From Misgurnus anguillicaudatus (taxonomy: Eukaryota > Chordata > Actinopteri > Cypriniformes > Cobitidae), in the NCBI RefSeq assembly GCF_027580225.2, contig NC_073340.2, forward strand, positions 34,119,001 through 34,183,000: 64,000 nt of DNA, given 5' to 3'. The position numbers were made by a program, and so were the translations under genes. The notes under the pieces were generated by a model, which searched no databases, was not told the DNA's origin, and saw nothing but the letters and a program-made list of their open reading frames with translations. Positions 1 to 10,599 of this stretch are shown piece by piece (the first letter of the stretch is position 1; every line of letters starts with the position of its first letter).

Positions 1-483
1 CAATTACATTTATGGAAGACCGGAGCATGTGTTGCGGCCACATTGATTGGCTGTTGGCCACGCTTCAGACAAACCTTCCGTCAAACGTTAACCTTTTTGC
101 CCTGTGAATGTATCGTTAGTGCACCTGCGTCATGTGATTCAGACATTGTGCTTTGATCGTTAAAATAGGGCCCTGCGATTCAAAATCCAAACAGATCTAA
201 ATGCTCTTTTATTTTAGCTGCAACTGTCTCAAATGTTTTCCCTAAAAACAACTCCAACAACTGCTGACATACAGTAAGAGTATGAGCAAAAGAATAAGAC
301 TACGTTCAGACTGTAAACATTCTGATTCTTTGCTCAAATCCATAAAAAAACAATAAAACGTCATGCGCAGCACGCAGTAATATGGACATGAACGTGCAGA
401 CTACTAAACAGTCGTGGTGGGCTTTATACGGAGCTGCGCAGACCGGCCAGTAGTAGATGCGTTTTATTTCAATTTCGTGGGAG

Positions 484-1406
484 TAGGGATGCAGCGATTA
501 ACCGGTTTCACTATTAACCGCGCTTTAAAATGTCACGGTTAAGTAACCGTAAAGCCTCCGCTACACCGCGTGTTTTTGTTTCACGCACGCACACACAAAC
601 CAGATCCACGAACCACCAAGAGGCGCGTGCGGCATGCGACATGCTCGTTAGCGCACTGTATGACAAAGCTCCGCGTTCAAAAGAATGTGTGCAAGTGACA
701 CGTCTCTTGGTTGTTCGTGCATCTGGTGTGTGTGTGTGTGTGTGTGTGTGTGTCTGTGTGCGTGTGTGCGTGCCTGCACGGGTGCGTGAAAGAGCCACAC
801 TCCAATCGGTCTGTGCAGCATTAAAAACCTCCTCCTCACGGATCAAATCCGGGCGAGGCTCCTGGTGGTCTGACTGTGTTTAATAACGTTGAATTATTTT
901 AACGCGTTAATGATTTATGAATTAATAGCATGAGTTAACACATTAATGCTGCCAGTCCAAAATGACTCGCAAAACCCAGTTCAGGATGACCCTGTGTTAT
1001 TATTCGTTTTATATCATTTTTACTAATACTTCAAACAAATCAAAATAATATACATTTAGTTTTATAATATATTTATAATATATTATAATATTATAATATA
1101 TATTCAGTCATAAAATTACATTTATTCAAAAGATCATTAAAATGAATAGCCTACAGGTTTCAAAAGGCACCTATACTGTTTAAGCCAAAGCCTGCTAGGT
1201 TATTATTATTATCATTTGTCCAAGAATTAAAGAAACAAACTGAAAATACAAAATAATTTAGCAATTGTTAAAAAATGTATTCATGTGATTTTTTTACATT
1301 AATGTTGTAAAATAAATGAGTCCATAATAACCGTAATAACCGTACAACCGTGATTATTTATCAGACTATAACCGTACCATCAAAATCTATAATCGTTGCA
1401 TCCCTA
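484..1406. mobile_element. Non-autonomous hAT-type DNA transposon, 8-bp TSD
   Basis: The ends form a terminal inverted repeat: TAGGGATGCAGCGATTA at the left and, read on the other strand, TAGGGATGCAACGATTA at the right. The octamer CGTGGGAG stands directly outside both ends (476-483 and 1407-1414), an exact 8-bp target-site duplication as expected for the hAT superfamily. The interior holds a TG-rich tract and AT-rich filler. I see no transposase motif, so the copy is non-autonomous. The short frames inside it read through the TG tract and are not genes. Confidence 0.9.
726..771. repeat. TG dinucleotide microsatellite, slightly interrupted
   Basis: A pure TG run of about 27 bases is followed by interrupted TG/CG units to 771. 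It lies inside the hAT element 484-1406 and produces spurious Cys-Val and Thr-His frames. Confidence 0.9.
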
Positions 1407-1936
1407 CGTGGGAGCGAGCGATACGAGAGTATACGATCCCAGGCAGTCTGCTCCCGGGTCACTTGCGGGTCGGTCATCTGGACAATGCTTCAGGAAAATC
1501 AAACACACTTATTTGCGTGTCAGGGCCTTTTTGTGTATAAGGCGATGTGTAACGGAAGACTAAATGTCTTCAATGTTTTAAGTTGTTTTGCAAACATGAA
1601 GTGTTGCCTATTTCCGAAATTGTGATGCATATCAATCTAGAATGACCTAAAGGAATTCTGATATGACTGTTCAGACTGATGTCATCTGTATGATTTAGTA
1701 CCACATATGGATGTGTCTCAAATCAGAATCGAAAAGATCAGATTCCAAGTGGTTTGTGCTGGTCACACGGTCATACGAAATGCATGAAACAGACACTCCC
1801 ATCTCTGAAATAGCCTGAGAATTTTAATTCTGTCCGAATCGGTACATAAAATCACAGACGTCGTGGGGGACACGTTGAAACGTTTGGAAAACTAATCCCG
1901 TCCGAATAGTGTGAAAAGCATAGATATGATCTAGGT

Positions 1937-2224
1937 CAGTGGTTCTCAAACTTTTTCCACGTGCGGCCCAGATTGTGTACGGTGCATTCCTTTGCGGCCC
2001 CCCCAAATAAAATTTATGACAAAAAACTGTTATAAAATGTAACATTTTAATTAAACAAAACATATTAAGTTATACAAAGTAGTGCTGTTGGTTAGTAGCC
2101 TTATTTCTTTTTAGGTTTAACTACACAGAATTCATGATAAATTAATGTCTTTTATAAAATGTCATAAAACAGGGGCCCCCCTGGCACCATCTCGCGGCCC
2201 CGGACCCCAGTTTGAGAACCACTG
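1937..2224. mobile_element. Short hAT MITE (CAGTGGTTCTCAAAC family), 8-bp TSD
   Basis: The left end CAGTGGTTCTCAAACT is mirrored at the right end by AGTTTGAGAACCACTG. The octamer ATCTAGGT flanks both ends (1929-1936 and 2225-2232). CAGTG termini with 8-bp duplications are characteristic of Charlie/Ac-like hAT MITEs. It is 288 bp long with no coding potential. Confidence 0.92.
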
Positions 2225-2298
2225 ATCTAGGTCTTTAGGGCAAATTTGATGTCTTGGCAAAATTGAGCACAGCTTTTGAGATTTCTATTGAAACTCTT

Positions 2299-2700
2299 CT
2301 GGACCACAAAACCAGTGATAAGTCACGCGGCTATATTTGTAGCAATAGCCAACAATAAATTGTATGGGTCAAAATTATATATTCTTCTTTTATGTATAAA
2401 TTTATTAGAATTTTAGGTAAATATCATGTTATATGAAGATATATTGTGAACTTCCTACCGTAAATATACAAAAACTTTATTTTTGTGAGTGGATGCAGTT
2501 GCTAAGGACGTCATTTTGGTGATTTTCACAATATTTAGATGTTTTTTGCACCCTCAGATTCCAGATTTTCAAATAATTGGACAAATATTGTTCTATGCTA
2601 ACAAACCATACGTCAGTGTAAAGCTTATTTATTCAACGTTTAGATTATGCATAAATATTAATTTTAAAAAATGACCCTTATGACTGGTTGTGTGGTCCAC
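2299..2700. mobile_element. TIR element with CTGGACCACAAAACCAG end
   Basis: The left terminus reads CTGGACCACAAAACCAGTGA. The right terminus (about 2680-2700) is its near-perfect reverse complement, ending in TGTGGTCCAC. The interior is AT-rich and noncoding. I find no convincing target duplication, so the superfamily is left open. Confidence 0.75.
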
Positions 2701-3405
2701 GGTCACATATGGAGTCTTACGATTACTCTGTTTTTTTCCCTAAATCTGAGAAAATTTATATAAAAAAACCTGAGTTTGTTCACACTTATCTCATTGCTGT
2801 CTATGAAAAGCAAATACGTTGTTTAACAGGAACATCTGATTTACAAAGAACTGACAAGTTCCTCTTTTACGCAGTTTTAGTTTAAATATTTATGAGGAAA
2901 CCTCATCATGGAGCATGACATCTGTCAAGACAAAGGTTTAAATATGTGATACAAACAACATTTAGTGATAATATACAAAAAATTTTATCACTTATAAATA
3001 ATTCTGTGAAATAAACTAAAACAAACTATAAAAGTCGTATATACTTTCAATACTTTACATTATTTTAATCAATAGTTTTGTAGCATTTCACTTAATATAA
3101 ACATCAGGTCTACAGTTGAACACGTTTCTTACAAATGACTATAATAACCATAATTTACCCATAATTCACAGCTAGCATAGCCATTCGGAACAATTACGAA
3201 CATCTTTAAATAAAATATGAGTCATATTGTGACACGACAAGTGAATACTCACGTCCTGTCTAAAAATCATGAACAGGAAACTGAATATAACACATTAAAG
3301 TCAAACGTGCCACACACTTCACAACTGAAGGTTCACAAGCAACCCGTTACTTTTAGTTCACAGCCCAACACATCCTGACAGCAGGTGAAGATTAGGTTAC
3401 GCTAC
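2701..3405. other. AT-rich unassigned sequence
   Basis: This stretch is AT-rich, with no recognisable repeat ends and no convincing coding exon. It lies downstream, in the minus-strand sense, of the last exon I can place for the small membrane-protein gene. The next exon could be here, but none of the AG acceptors leads to a persuasive reading frame. The best, near 3336, opens a 22-codon frame ending in a stop. Confidence 0.4.
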
Positions 3406-3479
3406 CTTGTTCTTCCAGAATCCCATTTGGTATTTTCTTGTCAATGGCTGTGATGTCAGCCTTCCTCTGGTTTTTCAAC
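3406..3479 (-). CDS. Exon 3 of unidentified small type I membrane protein
   Basis: Read on the minus strand, this 74-nt segment is preceded by an acceptor ending TTGTTGTTCAG and followed by the donor GTAGCG after AAG. It continues the frame of the transmembrane exon at 3930-3834: the AG left there plus the first G here make Arg. It encodes Leu-Lys-Asn-Gln-Arg-Lys followed by ADITAIDKKIPNGILEEQ, and ends one base into the next codon. The content is charged and suits the membrane-proximal cytoplasmic tail of a type I protein, with basic residues just inside the membrane. I see no ITAM, ITIM or other named signalling motif. No downstream exon or stop is placed, so the C-terminus is unknown. Exact splice phase across three exons is the main support. 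No homologue was recognised. Confidence 0.62.
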
Positions 3480-3833
3480 CTGAACAACAAAATAAAACGT
3501 GTAGATAAACATGTGAACATCAAGTAAAGTCTTGCTTCATATCCTTACAACACAGATGCTGAGCTCTCTTAAGTAACTTAATCTCACCAACGAAAACTCG
3601 AACTCTTTTTCATCAGTTGTGCTGTTTCTTCACAAACACGCGCGCTACACGACACACCGAGTCTGTACACACAGTACCATGCGATATCTCTCTGTATCTG
3701 AACTTCTACACGTATATGAATAAATACGTGTGAGCGTGTTTCAGTTCCTGGCCCCCGCCCTCGATCATTAATGTGGGCGGAGCTTGTAGGCATGACATTC
3801 TGTGTTTATCACTGTCTGCATGTGTATTTGTAC

Positions 3834-3930
3834 CTGAGACAAAACCAGGTCAGCGGGCCCAGAATGAGAAGCAAGACGCAGAGCCCCAGTAGTAAGTGCA
3901 GGACCTGTGAGGTCGGCAGCCCCTGGTTCG
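3834..3930 (-). CDS. Exon 2 (transmembrane) of unidentified small membrane protein
   Basis: The minus-strand exon follows the strong acceptor TCCTTTCCAG and ends at the donor CAG|GTACAA. It is 97 nt long: two bases complete the codon opened in the signal-peptide exon (G+CG, Ala), 31 codons follow, and AG is carried forward. The translation starts NQGLPTSQ and then has a run of about 23 mostly hydrophobic residues (VLHLLLGLCVLLLILGPLTW, then FCL), a typical single membrane-spanning helix. With the signal peptide upstream and basic residues downstream, the topology would be N-terminus outside. The helix has no charged residue of the kind that pairs adaptor subunits. Short type I proteins such as PDZK1IP1 and SMIM24 share this architecture, but the sequence resemblance is not enough to name it. 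Confidence 0.66.
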
Positions 3931-5697
3931 CTGGAAAGGAAAAAGGAGAGGCTGTTAAACCCACAGCGAACAAAAGAACAGGAAACTGGCCCACGAACAG
4001 AGCCGGAATGGAGACACTCGAGTGCTCCGGTGCTGGGCTTTAAGTGAGGTATGGCAGCTAGTCAAGCTATGCCATTATGGGTGATTTAATAGAGCACTCT
4101 GTGCTGTTTTGACTGCAGGATAAGCATCGGTCATTCATTTAACAGCGGGTTAGACATGAATCACATGCCAAAACCAGCCATCAGCACTTTACTGGAGACC
4201 AAATCACAGACTATATAATCCACTGGAGATTTAACACAAATCCACACTGATGGTTATGAGGCGCTTAAACTCTGACAAAATGTAGACAGGATTGAAAAGT
4301 CACTGATAAAAGCTACAAAAACTTAAAAAAAATATTAAGAACCTTGTTTTATTCTGATGGTTTTTATTACAAATGCCATTATGAACCACTAGCTGTTTAC
4401 CAATAAAACCATTACAAAATTATTTCATGTAGTTTGTTTCGAGCTTCATTCCAGCAGGAATTAATAGTGTTGTATTGGTTCCCATCCACCAGATCTCACA
4501 ACTCAACAAATTACCAGTAGAGACCCAATGTTCGAATTGAGGGGGGGGGGGGCTGGGGGGTCCATGACCTCCTATATGCATTGAGGGACCCCCTATAAAG
4601 CACAAAAATATAATTAAGGGGGTCCCCTGGTTTATTTAAATACTATATTAATAATAATACTACATTTAACCCTTTAACTGGCGCAGCTCTTTTTGGTGAA
4701 AAGGTGATATACACCTTTAATTTAATATAACTCTGGCTTTTTTTTTTGGTCTAGAAGCCTAATTTTGGTTTTAATTTTGGTAATTTTTGTTTTAAAGAAG
4801 ACACGTTTTTTAGGGAAGTGTCTGGAGGTGAAAATATTCATTTTTTTAAAGTAGTTTAAATTTATTTGTAATAAATAAAAATGCAATATAGTATTATTTT
4901 TAATACATAAAATTGTAAAAAAAAACTGAGGTTTCTGCTGGTTTGCTTTGAAGTTTGCTGCCTACTTGTGTCACAAATGAATAAATTACAGTTGCTGCAT
5001 TATTATTAATGCTAAAAGGTTTTGAAATATGAAAACTACATTCTTAGACCTTTCCAACAATATATAGTTTGTCGTGATAGATAAACATTTACATAGAAAA
5101 TATTGAAGTAAACGTAGGTGTCCCGCTCACGGGACAGCACCAATTAAAGATTTCTGTCTGAAATAAATGCAAACTTCCAAGTTCGCCTCACGCTGTTTTC
5201 TGGAGAGTCAATGTCTCTGCGTGTGGAATATTTTAATGTTGTTGACGGATATTATTTTTAGTTATTATCTTTAGTAATCTTTAGGGTAAGAATTAAAAAA
5301 TTCTTCTCAAATTACTATTTCTTATTAATGTGAGGGGTAAAATGGTTAGGGTTTAATTTAAGGGTAATTTAGGATTTCTTTGATTAAAACGTTGATCCAG
5401 AACCAACAAAAAAATGCTGATCCAAGATCATATCTTACTTTGTGAAATCACGGCGACCCTATAATGACAGGGGGCTAGGAGAGAAAATCTTTGACATAAT
5501 TCGAACACATAAAAAGACCCACTTATAGTTTCCATTAACACCAATGCAATTCCCATTATACCCATTAAATCCATTAGAACTTAGTTTCTATTGTTTTAGT
5601 ATAACAATACATAAGAACCCATATTTATTACAATTTATTTCAAAATGGTTGAAATTAGTTCAATTACAAATAAACTTTTTTGCTATTTATTATTTAC

Positions 5698-5937
5698 CAG
5701 AGGCGGACACTACTTAAGTATTTTTACTTTCTACATGGAAGTAAATTCTACATAGAATAAACTCAAGAAAAGTAAAAGTATTAAATCAATTTTGATATGC
5801 ATTATAAAAGGAATACACCGATTCTGCGCTTTAGAATCTAGTGAATATTTTTTAGTAAAGTAAAGTACATTTTTTCCCAAGACAAACACAGATGCTTGAA
5901 AAATGTACTTAAAATACTCAAGAAGTGTCAGCCTCTG
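5698..5937. mobile_element. hAT-type MITE, 240 bp
   Basis: The ends CAGAGGCGGACACTACTTAA and, on the opposite strand at the right, CAGAGGCTGACACTTCTTGA are inverted copies. The flanks are TTATTTAC (5690-5697) and TTATTTAA (5938-5945), an 8-bp duplication with one mismatch. The interior contains AAGTA-rich sequence and no coding potential. Confidence 0.85.
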
Positions 5938-6245
5938 TTATTTAATACATCCGAAAGAAGCTTCTTAGTTTCTAATTATTGTGGTGGCATAAACTTGCAA
6001 CCAAATTTAAATTTAAAACTTGCAGGATATACAAGAGCAAATTTGAACAAAACAAAACAAAACAAATTCGAAATGTACTTCTGCATTTACATCATCTACC
6101 GCCACCTTGTGTAAAACGTCAGTATTGCAGGCAGACAAGCTATTGATTCTTATAAATCACAAAACAAATGAAAACAAAGCAGACTTGTCAGTGAATAAAA
6201 TGCAGAAATATTCAAGACATACACAAGTATTGAAATTGAACTTAC

Positions 6246-6323
6246 CATTGCCATCAGCCTCTGTTGAATTGTTTGCGAGTTGTGTTGCAGATGCTACTAG
6301 AAAGAAAACAATGACCATTGTGT
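6246..6323 (-). CDS. Exon 1 (signal peptide and ATG) of small membrane protein
   Basis: On the minus strand the segment follows the acceptor TTCTCTTTCAG and ends at the consensus donor ATG|GTAAGT. The ATG at 6318 has A at -3 and G at +4, a strong Kozak context. It begins MVIVFFLVASATQLANNSTE, a short hydrophobic signal peptide probably cleaved near Ala-Ser-Ala, followed by an NNST glycosylation sequon and ADGN. The coding part is 73 nt (24 codons plus one base), in phase with the transmembrane exon at 3930-3834. Because an acceptor precedes the ATG, at least one leader exon must lie at higher coordinates. The predicted ectodomain is only about 25 residues, so no receptor domain fits. The function is unknown. 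Confidence 0.6.
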
Positions 6324-6329
6324 CTGAAA

Positions 6330-7384
6330 GAGAAGAAAAGAGAGATTTATAAATAATAATGCTGTGCAATTTCTTAATCTAAATGTGACACTATATGACA
6401 ATCTAACCAAAGTGTTAATGCACAAAAAGATGCAATAACTCTACTGCTCCACTAGATGTCAACAAAGCCTACAGAAAGAAAAGATGCTCACGTTTTTATA
6501 ATATTCACAGAACCATAGAAAATCATCAAACAACTTTCTCATCGATTTTAAGTTATTATTCTGTCATTTTGTGCACACGTGGTGTTACACAAACTATTAA
6601 GCAGAATAAAAAACAATTACAGATGATTTAATCCGCCTGGATTTAGAGGTGTTACAAAACTCATCCGATTAAATCTGTACAAGCATTTTGGGGAAAAGCA
6701 GATCATTTTCACTGCCTATTAGCACATCTGCATTTCCTCATAATCTGCAATATTAATGTGATTGAAAGAGAAACTTCATTTTAAAAATATCTGTTTCTGT
6801 AGCTCACTTGATATTTGCATAACCATAAATGTAAAGTCACAGTACTATAGTAATGTTTCTGAATGGCAGATGTCTTTAGGACAGGGTGAACTGTGAGAAT
6901 TTATATTATTATTATTAGCTCTGATATTAATGCTTTTCGCAAGAAATAAGCACTTTAACTTAACACCCACAAAGGGTCACTGATATTCTTCATTGAGAAA
7001 GTGAAGTAGGTGTTTTTGGTATTTTACACACCCAGCACATTGCACAAATAACACCAGCACAGACAACATGCAATGCAAAATGCTTAACATTTAATACTGA
7101 ATTCGTAGGACATTTAACTTGCCAAAAGTTATTTATTTAAAATATATATTTATTTATTTAGTAACCTACAGCATGGCCTACTATACTTTACCTAAAACTT
7201 TTTAAAACATCTTTCAAGTTCTTGCATAATTACACATAGTTGTGATGTCTTCAAAAATACTGCATATATTTCAAGCAAAAATCTTGGTGTTGATTTTTTT
7301 TAAATGGACATCATTTTTATTTCAGCTATTTTCTTAAGCGTATAATGATGATATTACACGTCTAGCCAAATCTCAAACAAGCCT
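6330..7384. other. AT-rich unique-looking sequence, no feature seen
   Basis: This is AT-rich sequence upstream, in the minus sense, of the ATG exon of the small membrane protein, and probably part of its first intron. I see no repeat termini, coding exon or simple repeat longer than a few units. Confidence 0.4.
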
Positions 7385-7755
7385 CTCTCAAACATCATCA
7401 TTCCTCAGGGGCCGTCTGAAACGCAAGCACTTTCTGCATTAGCCTCCGTGACAAACAGGCATCATGTGCCGCATTTCTCGCTGGCGTCCCGGAGCTCGCT
7501 GGCATCCAGACAGCGGCAGGATTCGAGTCGATACCGAATCCCACTGCAATTAATAAAGACCTGAGAGTCGCCTGCAGATGCAGGAAGAGTAATGGGAGGA
7601 TTTTAATGAGAAGAAATGACCCTCCCTGTTTCCTGCGGTAAGATGCTGATAAACCGAGTCTGGCCAAACCAGAACACAGATGAGCAGGGACATAAATCCT
7701 GTAAGGCCCGTCTGAACACATCATAAACAAACATACAAACAAAACGTATCTCATA
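7385..7755. other. GC-balanced unique block, candidate conserved noncoding element
   Basis: The block stands out from its AT-rich surroundings by higher complexity and GC content. It shows no repeat termini and contains homeodomain-type TAAT/ATTA cores, such as CTGCAATTAATAAAG. A minus-strand frame of 118 codons crosses it but has no splice context or recognisable domain, so I do not call a gene. Its position about 1 kb upstream of the ATG exon would fit an intronic regulatory element. Only cross-species comparison could show this. Confidence 0.3.
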
Positions 7756-8177
7756 GCAGGTGCGTATCAACGGAGGGATTTCTGCAATATTTTATTGTAA
7801 GCAACCTGGGGTAAAATTTATCGTTCAAGTCAAGGGCAAAGTAAAAATAGTATTCCCTGGAGACTTTACTCTTTGCACACACATCGCCATCACCGTGTTT
7901 GCTAGGAAACAGTGGCAAACTGTTAAAGAAAGTGAAGTAAATCAGTGACACAGATAAATCTTGTGAAGCCACATAGCAGCGCAGGCAATGGACTCCCAAA
8001 TGGGTCTCGCAAATCTGTGCTTTGGACTGTGTATGTGAGTTAATGGATTACGGGTTGCTTCAAGCATCTCCATTTCCTTAAAGGAACAGTCGACCGCAAA
8101 AAAAACTTCTAGCATTATTTAATGTCGAGAAATTCGTATGATTGTATTTCTCGTGTGAAACACAAAAGATGTTATAG

Positions 8178-8300
8178 TGTTCTTGTAGCCCCGTTGGTAA
8201 AGCATTGCATTAGCAGCTTTAAGGTTGTGAGTTTGATCCCCTGAGAAAACTCATACTGATAAATAAATAAAAAATATATCTTGAATGCACTTTAAAGTCA
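8178..8300 (+). repeat. tRNA-derived SINE, head region
   Basis: GTAGCCCCGTTGGTAAAGCA resembles the A-box half of a tRNA gene and GGTTGTGAGTTTGATCCC the B-box. The CACTTTAAAGTCAC segment near 8288 matches the junction where the SINE body normally passes into its GTCGCTTTGGATAAA tail, which is missing here. The copy is therefore 3'-truncated or fused to other repeat sequence. Confidence 0.75.
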
Positions 8301-8516
8301 CCATGAAACTGAAGTAGCGATTGTCTTCTTATCCGTATCGTGACATATCCGAGTAATATATCCGAATATATAAATATATCCGATAGCCCAGATCTCACAC
8401 AATTTCTGATGACACAGGAAGTTCAGAGAAGTGGTTTTTCAAGAAGGGAAGGAGGTTAATGTTTTTGATTAAAGATTATGAGAGCACATATTTTTTTTTA
8501 TAATGAATCACACACA

Positions 8517-8620
8517 GGGTTCCCACACTTCAAAATCAAGGACCTTTCAAGGACTTTCCAGGTTCCATACCCTCAAATTCAAGGACTAAATGTGGGGACA
8601 AATTTCAAGTGAGAGCAAGG
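8517..8620. mobile_element. hAT end fragment (CAGGGTTCCCAC type)
   Basis: CAGGGTTCCCACACTTCAAA followed by repeated AAGGACTTT-like motifs is the terminus of a common fish hAT family. No matching right end occurs nearby. The only opposite-facing terminus of similar sequence ends at 13329. Confidence 0.55.
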
Positions 8621-8636
8621 TTACATTGTGTTACCT

Positions 8637-8925
8637 TTTAAGATACATTGTTACAGTTCCCTTTCGAGGGAACTCGCGCTGTGTCACTGCGGTGACACTT
8701 TGGGGACGCCTCCAGGGGTAAGTGCGTCTGAATGTCTAAATCAAATTTAGCCAATGGTGAGGCTTAACAACAAAGACAGGGTGACGCGGGAGCCAAGAAA
8801 TATATCACTATCTGAAATATTGCCAAAGACGGCGTTACAGGGACGCAGGAAGAATGGCAATGGAGACGCAGCATCTCGTTCCCTTTTCAGGGAACAACAG
8901 TTACATATGTAACCAGAGACGTTTT
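8637..8925. repeat. Dispersed repeat with GTTCCCTTTCGAGGGAAC palindromes
   Basis: Palindromic GTTCCCTTTCGAGGGAAC near the left end and GTTCCCTTTTCAGGGAAC near the right end bracket a GC-rich body, followed by the palindrome GTTACATATGTAAC. This paired arrangement is typical of a MITE-like family seen in cyprinids. I could not define a target duplication. Confidence 0.55.
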
Positions 8926-9334
8926 TATGGGTCAAACACAACTATGCAAAAAAAAAAAACATTTTGGTATGAATCAACATTCGCATACAGAAGATATAAG
9001 CATTTAAAGTGAACAGTTTAGCACGTGCTTTAAAAGTCTAGAATTTTTATGATATTATCCTACACTACACAGGGAATAATATGGATTTTTCCCAGAAAAC
9101 TTCTTGCATAAAACAGATTCAAGCACTTTCAATGACCTGTATCTATGTATGTATATATTTTTTTAAAACTTCCCAGGGCCTTGAGTTATTTCCCCCAGAT
9201 TCACAAAGTCTTTTATATAAAAAAACCTACAATATCCAATAAAGGTGCCAAAGAATGCATTCAAATAATCTGTAAAATTGTTCTCTGATATCTTTATTAA
9301 GTGCAAAAATGATCCAGAGACAGTTTAACATGTC

Positions 9335-9693
9335 CAGGGCTCGACATTAAGGCTTGTCCGCTTGTCAGGGACAAGTGGATTTTTTGTAGGACAAGTGTAA
9401 GAGAAAATTAGTTGTCCGACTGGACAAGTTAAATTTCAAACAATGTTACTTAACGTTATGTGCTGTAAACGACAGAGCAGAACCCGCAGCCAAAACACAG
9501 AGCGGAATATTGAACGGAGAGCGCGGCGCGCCGACACACACACACACACACACGTTACTGTTATTGTTACTAAACAAGCTGCGCGCGCATTAAACCTGAT
9601 CGACAAACACGGAGGGGCGGGAGTCGCGGGACGGCATGGAGTGGAGAGTGAAGTTGAAGGACAAGTTCCTCAAAAAGTTAATGTCAAGCCCTG
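9335..9693. mobile_element. hAT-type MITE with CAGGGCTCGACATTAA ends
   Basis: The left end CAGGGCTCGACATTAA pairs with the right end TTAATGTCAAGCCCTG. Flanking bases share ATGTC, but a full 8-bp duplication is not clean. The interior repeats GGACAAGT in both orientations and includes an AC microsatellite. An 83-codon frame inside is driven by this simple repeat and is not considered a gene. Confidence 0.8.
9534..9553. repeat. AC dinucleotide microsatellite
   Basis: About ten AC units lie inside the MITE 9335-9693. Confidence 0.9.
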
Positions 9694-9849
9694 ATGTCCA
9701 TTTACAACCCTAAGATTTCTCCTTAGAATAAAATGGTTTATTATTACCTTATTTGGAAGAGTCATAAATAATAATGTTGAGCTCTGCTCTGATTGGCTTT
9801 TGCACAGCGAGCCCCATGAAGCTCATATTTGTAATGTCAATAGTAGAAC

Positions 9850-10068
9850 TTAAAGGCGGAGTCCACGATGTTTGAAAAACGCTTTGGAAAAGGAGACGGG
9901 CCGACTACCAAAACACACTTATAGCCAATCAAATCAAATAAAATGCCGGGTTGCGTATGCGTACGTCTATCAACAGAAGGTCCAGATTCTATTGGGGTAG
10001 GGGCGTGTTTGTTTAGGTGATTTCAAATATCAACATTGGCTTTCAAACATCATGGACTCCGCCTTTAA
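9850..10068. mobile_element. TTAA-flanked foldback MITE
   Basis: The termini are long inverted copies: TTAAAGGCGGAGTCCACGAT and its near-exact complement ending ATGGACTCCGCCTTTAA. TTAA at both outer edges is compatible with a piggyBac/Kolobok-type TTAA target. The 219-bp element is noncoding. Confidence 0.85.
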
Positions 10069-10377
10069 GCCTAAATGCTAGCATATAGCATTAACTAGCA
10101 TATAGCGCTAACTCAGCAGTCACAACTTTGTTTTTAGCATTGTAACATCATTTTAATTAAAGCAGAATTGAACCCTAGACATTTTAGCCTGTTATCACAG
10201 GTAATTTATGTCCATTTTGCATTTTACATGAGAAAAAAAGAAATTTGCACGATTTTGATTATTAGATGGATAGTGTGTTGAAGTGAATTTTCGTAACGGT
10301 CTTTGATGGACTCGATTAACCAGAATGCATTGCGCGAAAACTGAGTCATTAGCTCAACCCACTAACCGATGCAGCTT

Positions 10378-10553
10378 TCAGGTTTGTTCGACTTCATGCG
10401 GCGCCGCAAGAACCGACAGCCAGATGACGTCAAGGTTCCACGAGAGCGATTAAAGCAAACTCCTCCTTATGATTTCGCGAATCGTTCTCGCGGTACTTTG
10501 ACGTCATCCGGCTGTCGATTCTTGCGGCGCCGCATAAAGTTGAACAAGCCTAA
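10378..10553. repeat. Large GC-rich hairpin with a TGACGTCA site in each arm
   Basis: Two arms of about 70 bp (10383-10450 and 10482-10549) are near-perfect inverted copies separated by a short loop. Each arm contains the palindromes GCGGCGCCGC and TGACGTCA; the latter is the full cAMP-response-element consensus. The termini GGTTTGTTCGACTT and AAGTTGAACAAGCC mark the outer ends. A 74-codon frame reads through both arms, as foldbacks often allow, and is not evidence of a protein. The class is uncertain. Confidence 0.75.
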
Positions 10554-10599
10554 TAACTTCTTTTACCCCTCAAATCAACTCAAGTCAACTTGAAGTTAA

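Noticed and set aside
530..883. Plus-strand frame of 117 codons and overlapping minus frames
   Set aside because: It lies wholly within the hAT element 484-1406, reads through a TG microsatellite and shows no protein domain.
7398..7754. Minus-strand frame of 118 codons
   Set aside because: No splice context, no domain, no start context of note. The sequence looks more like a noncoding block.
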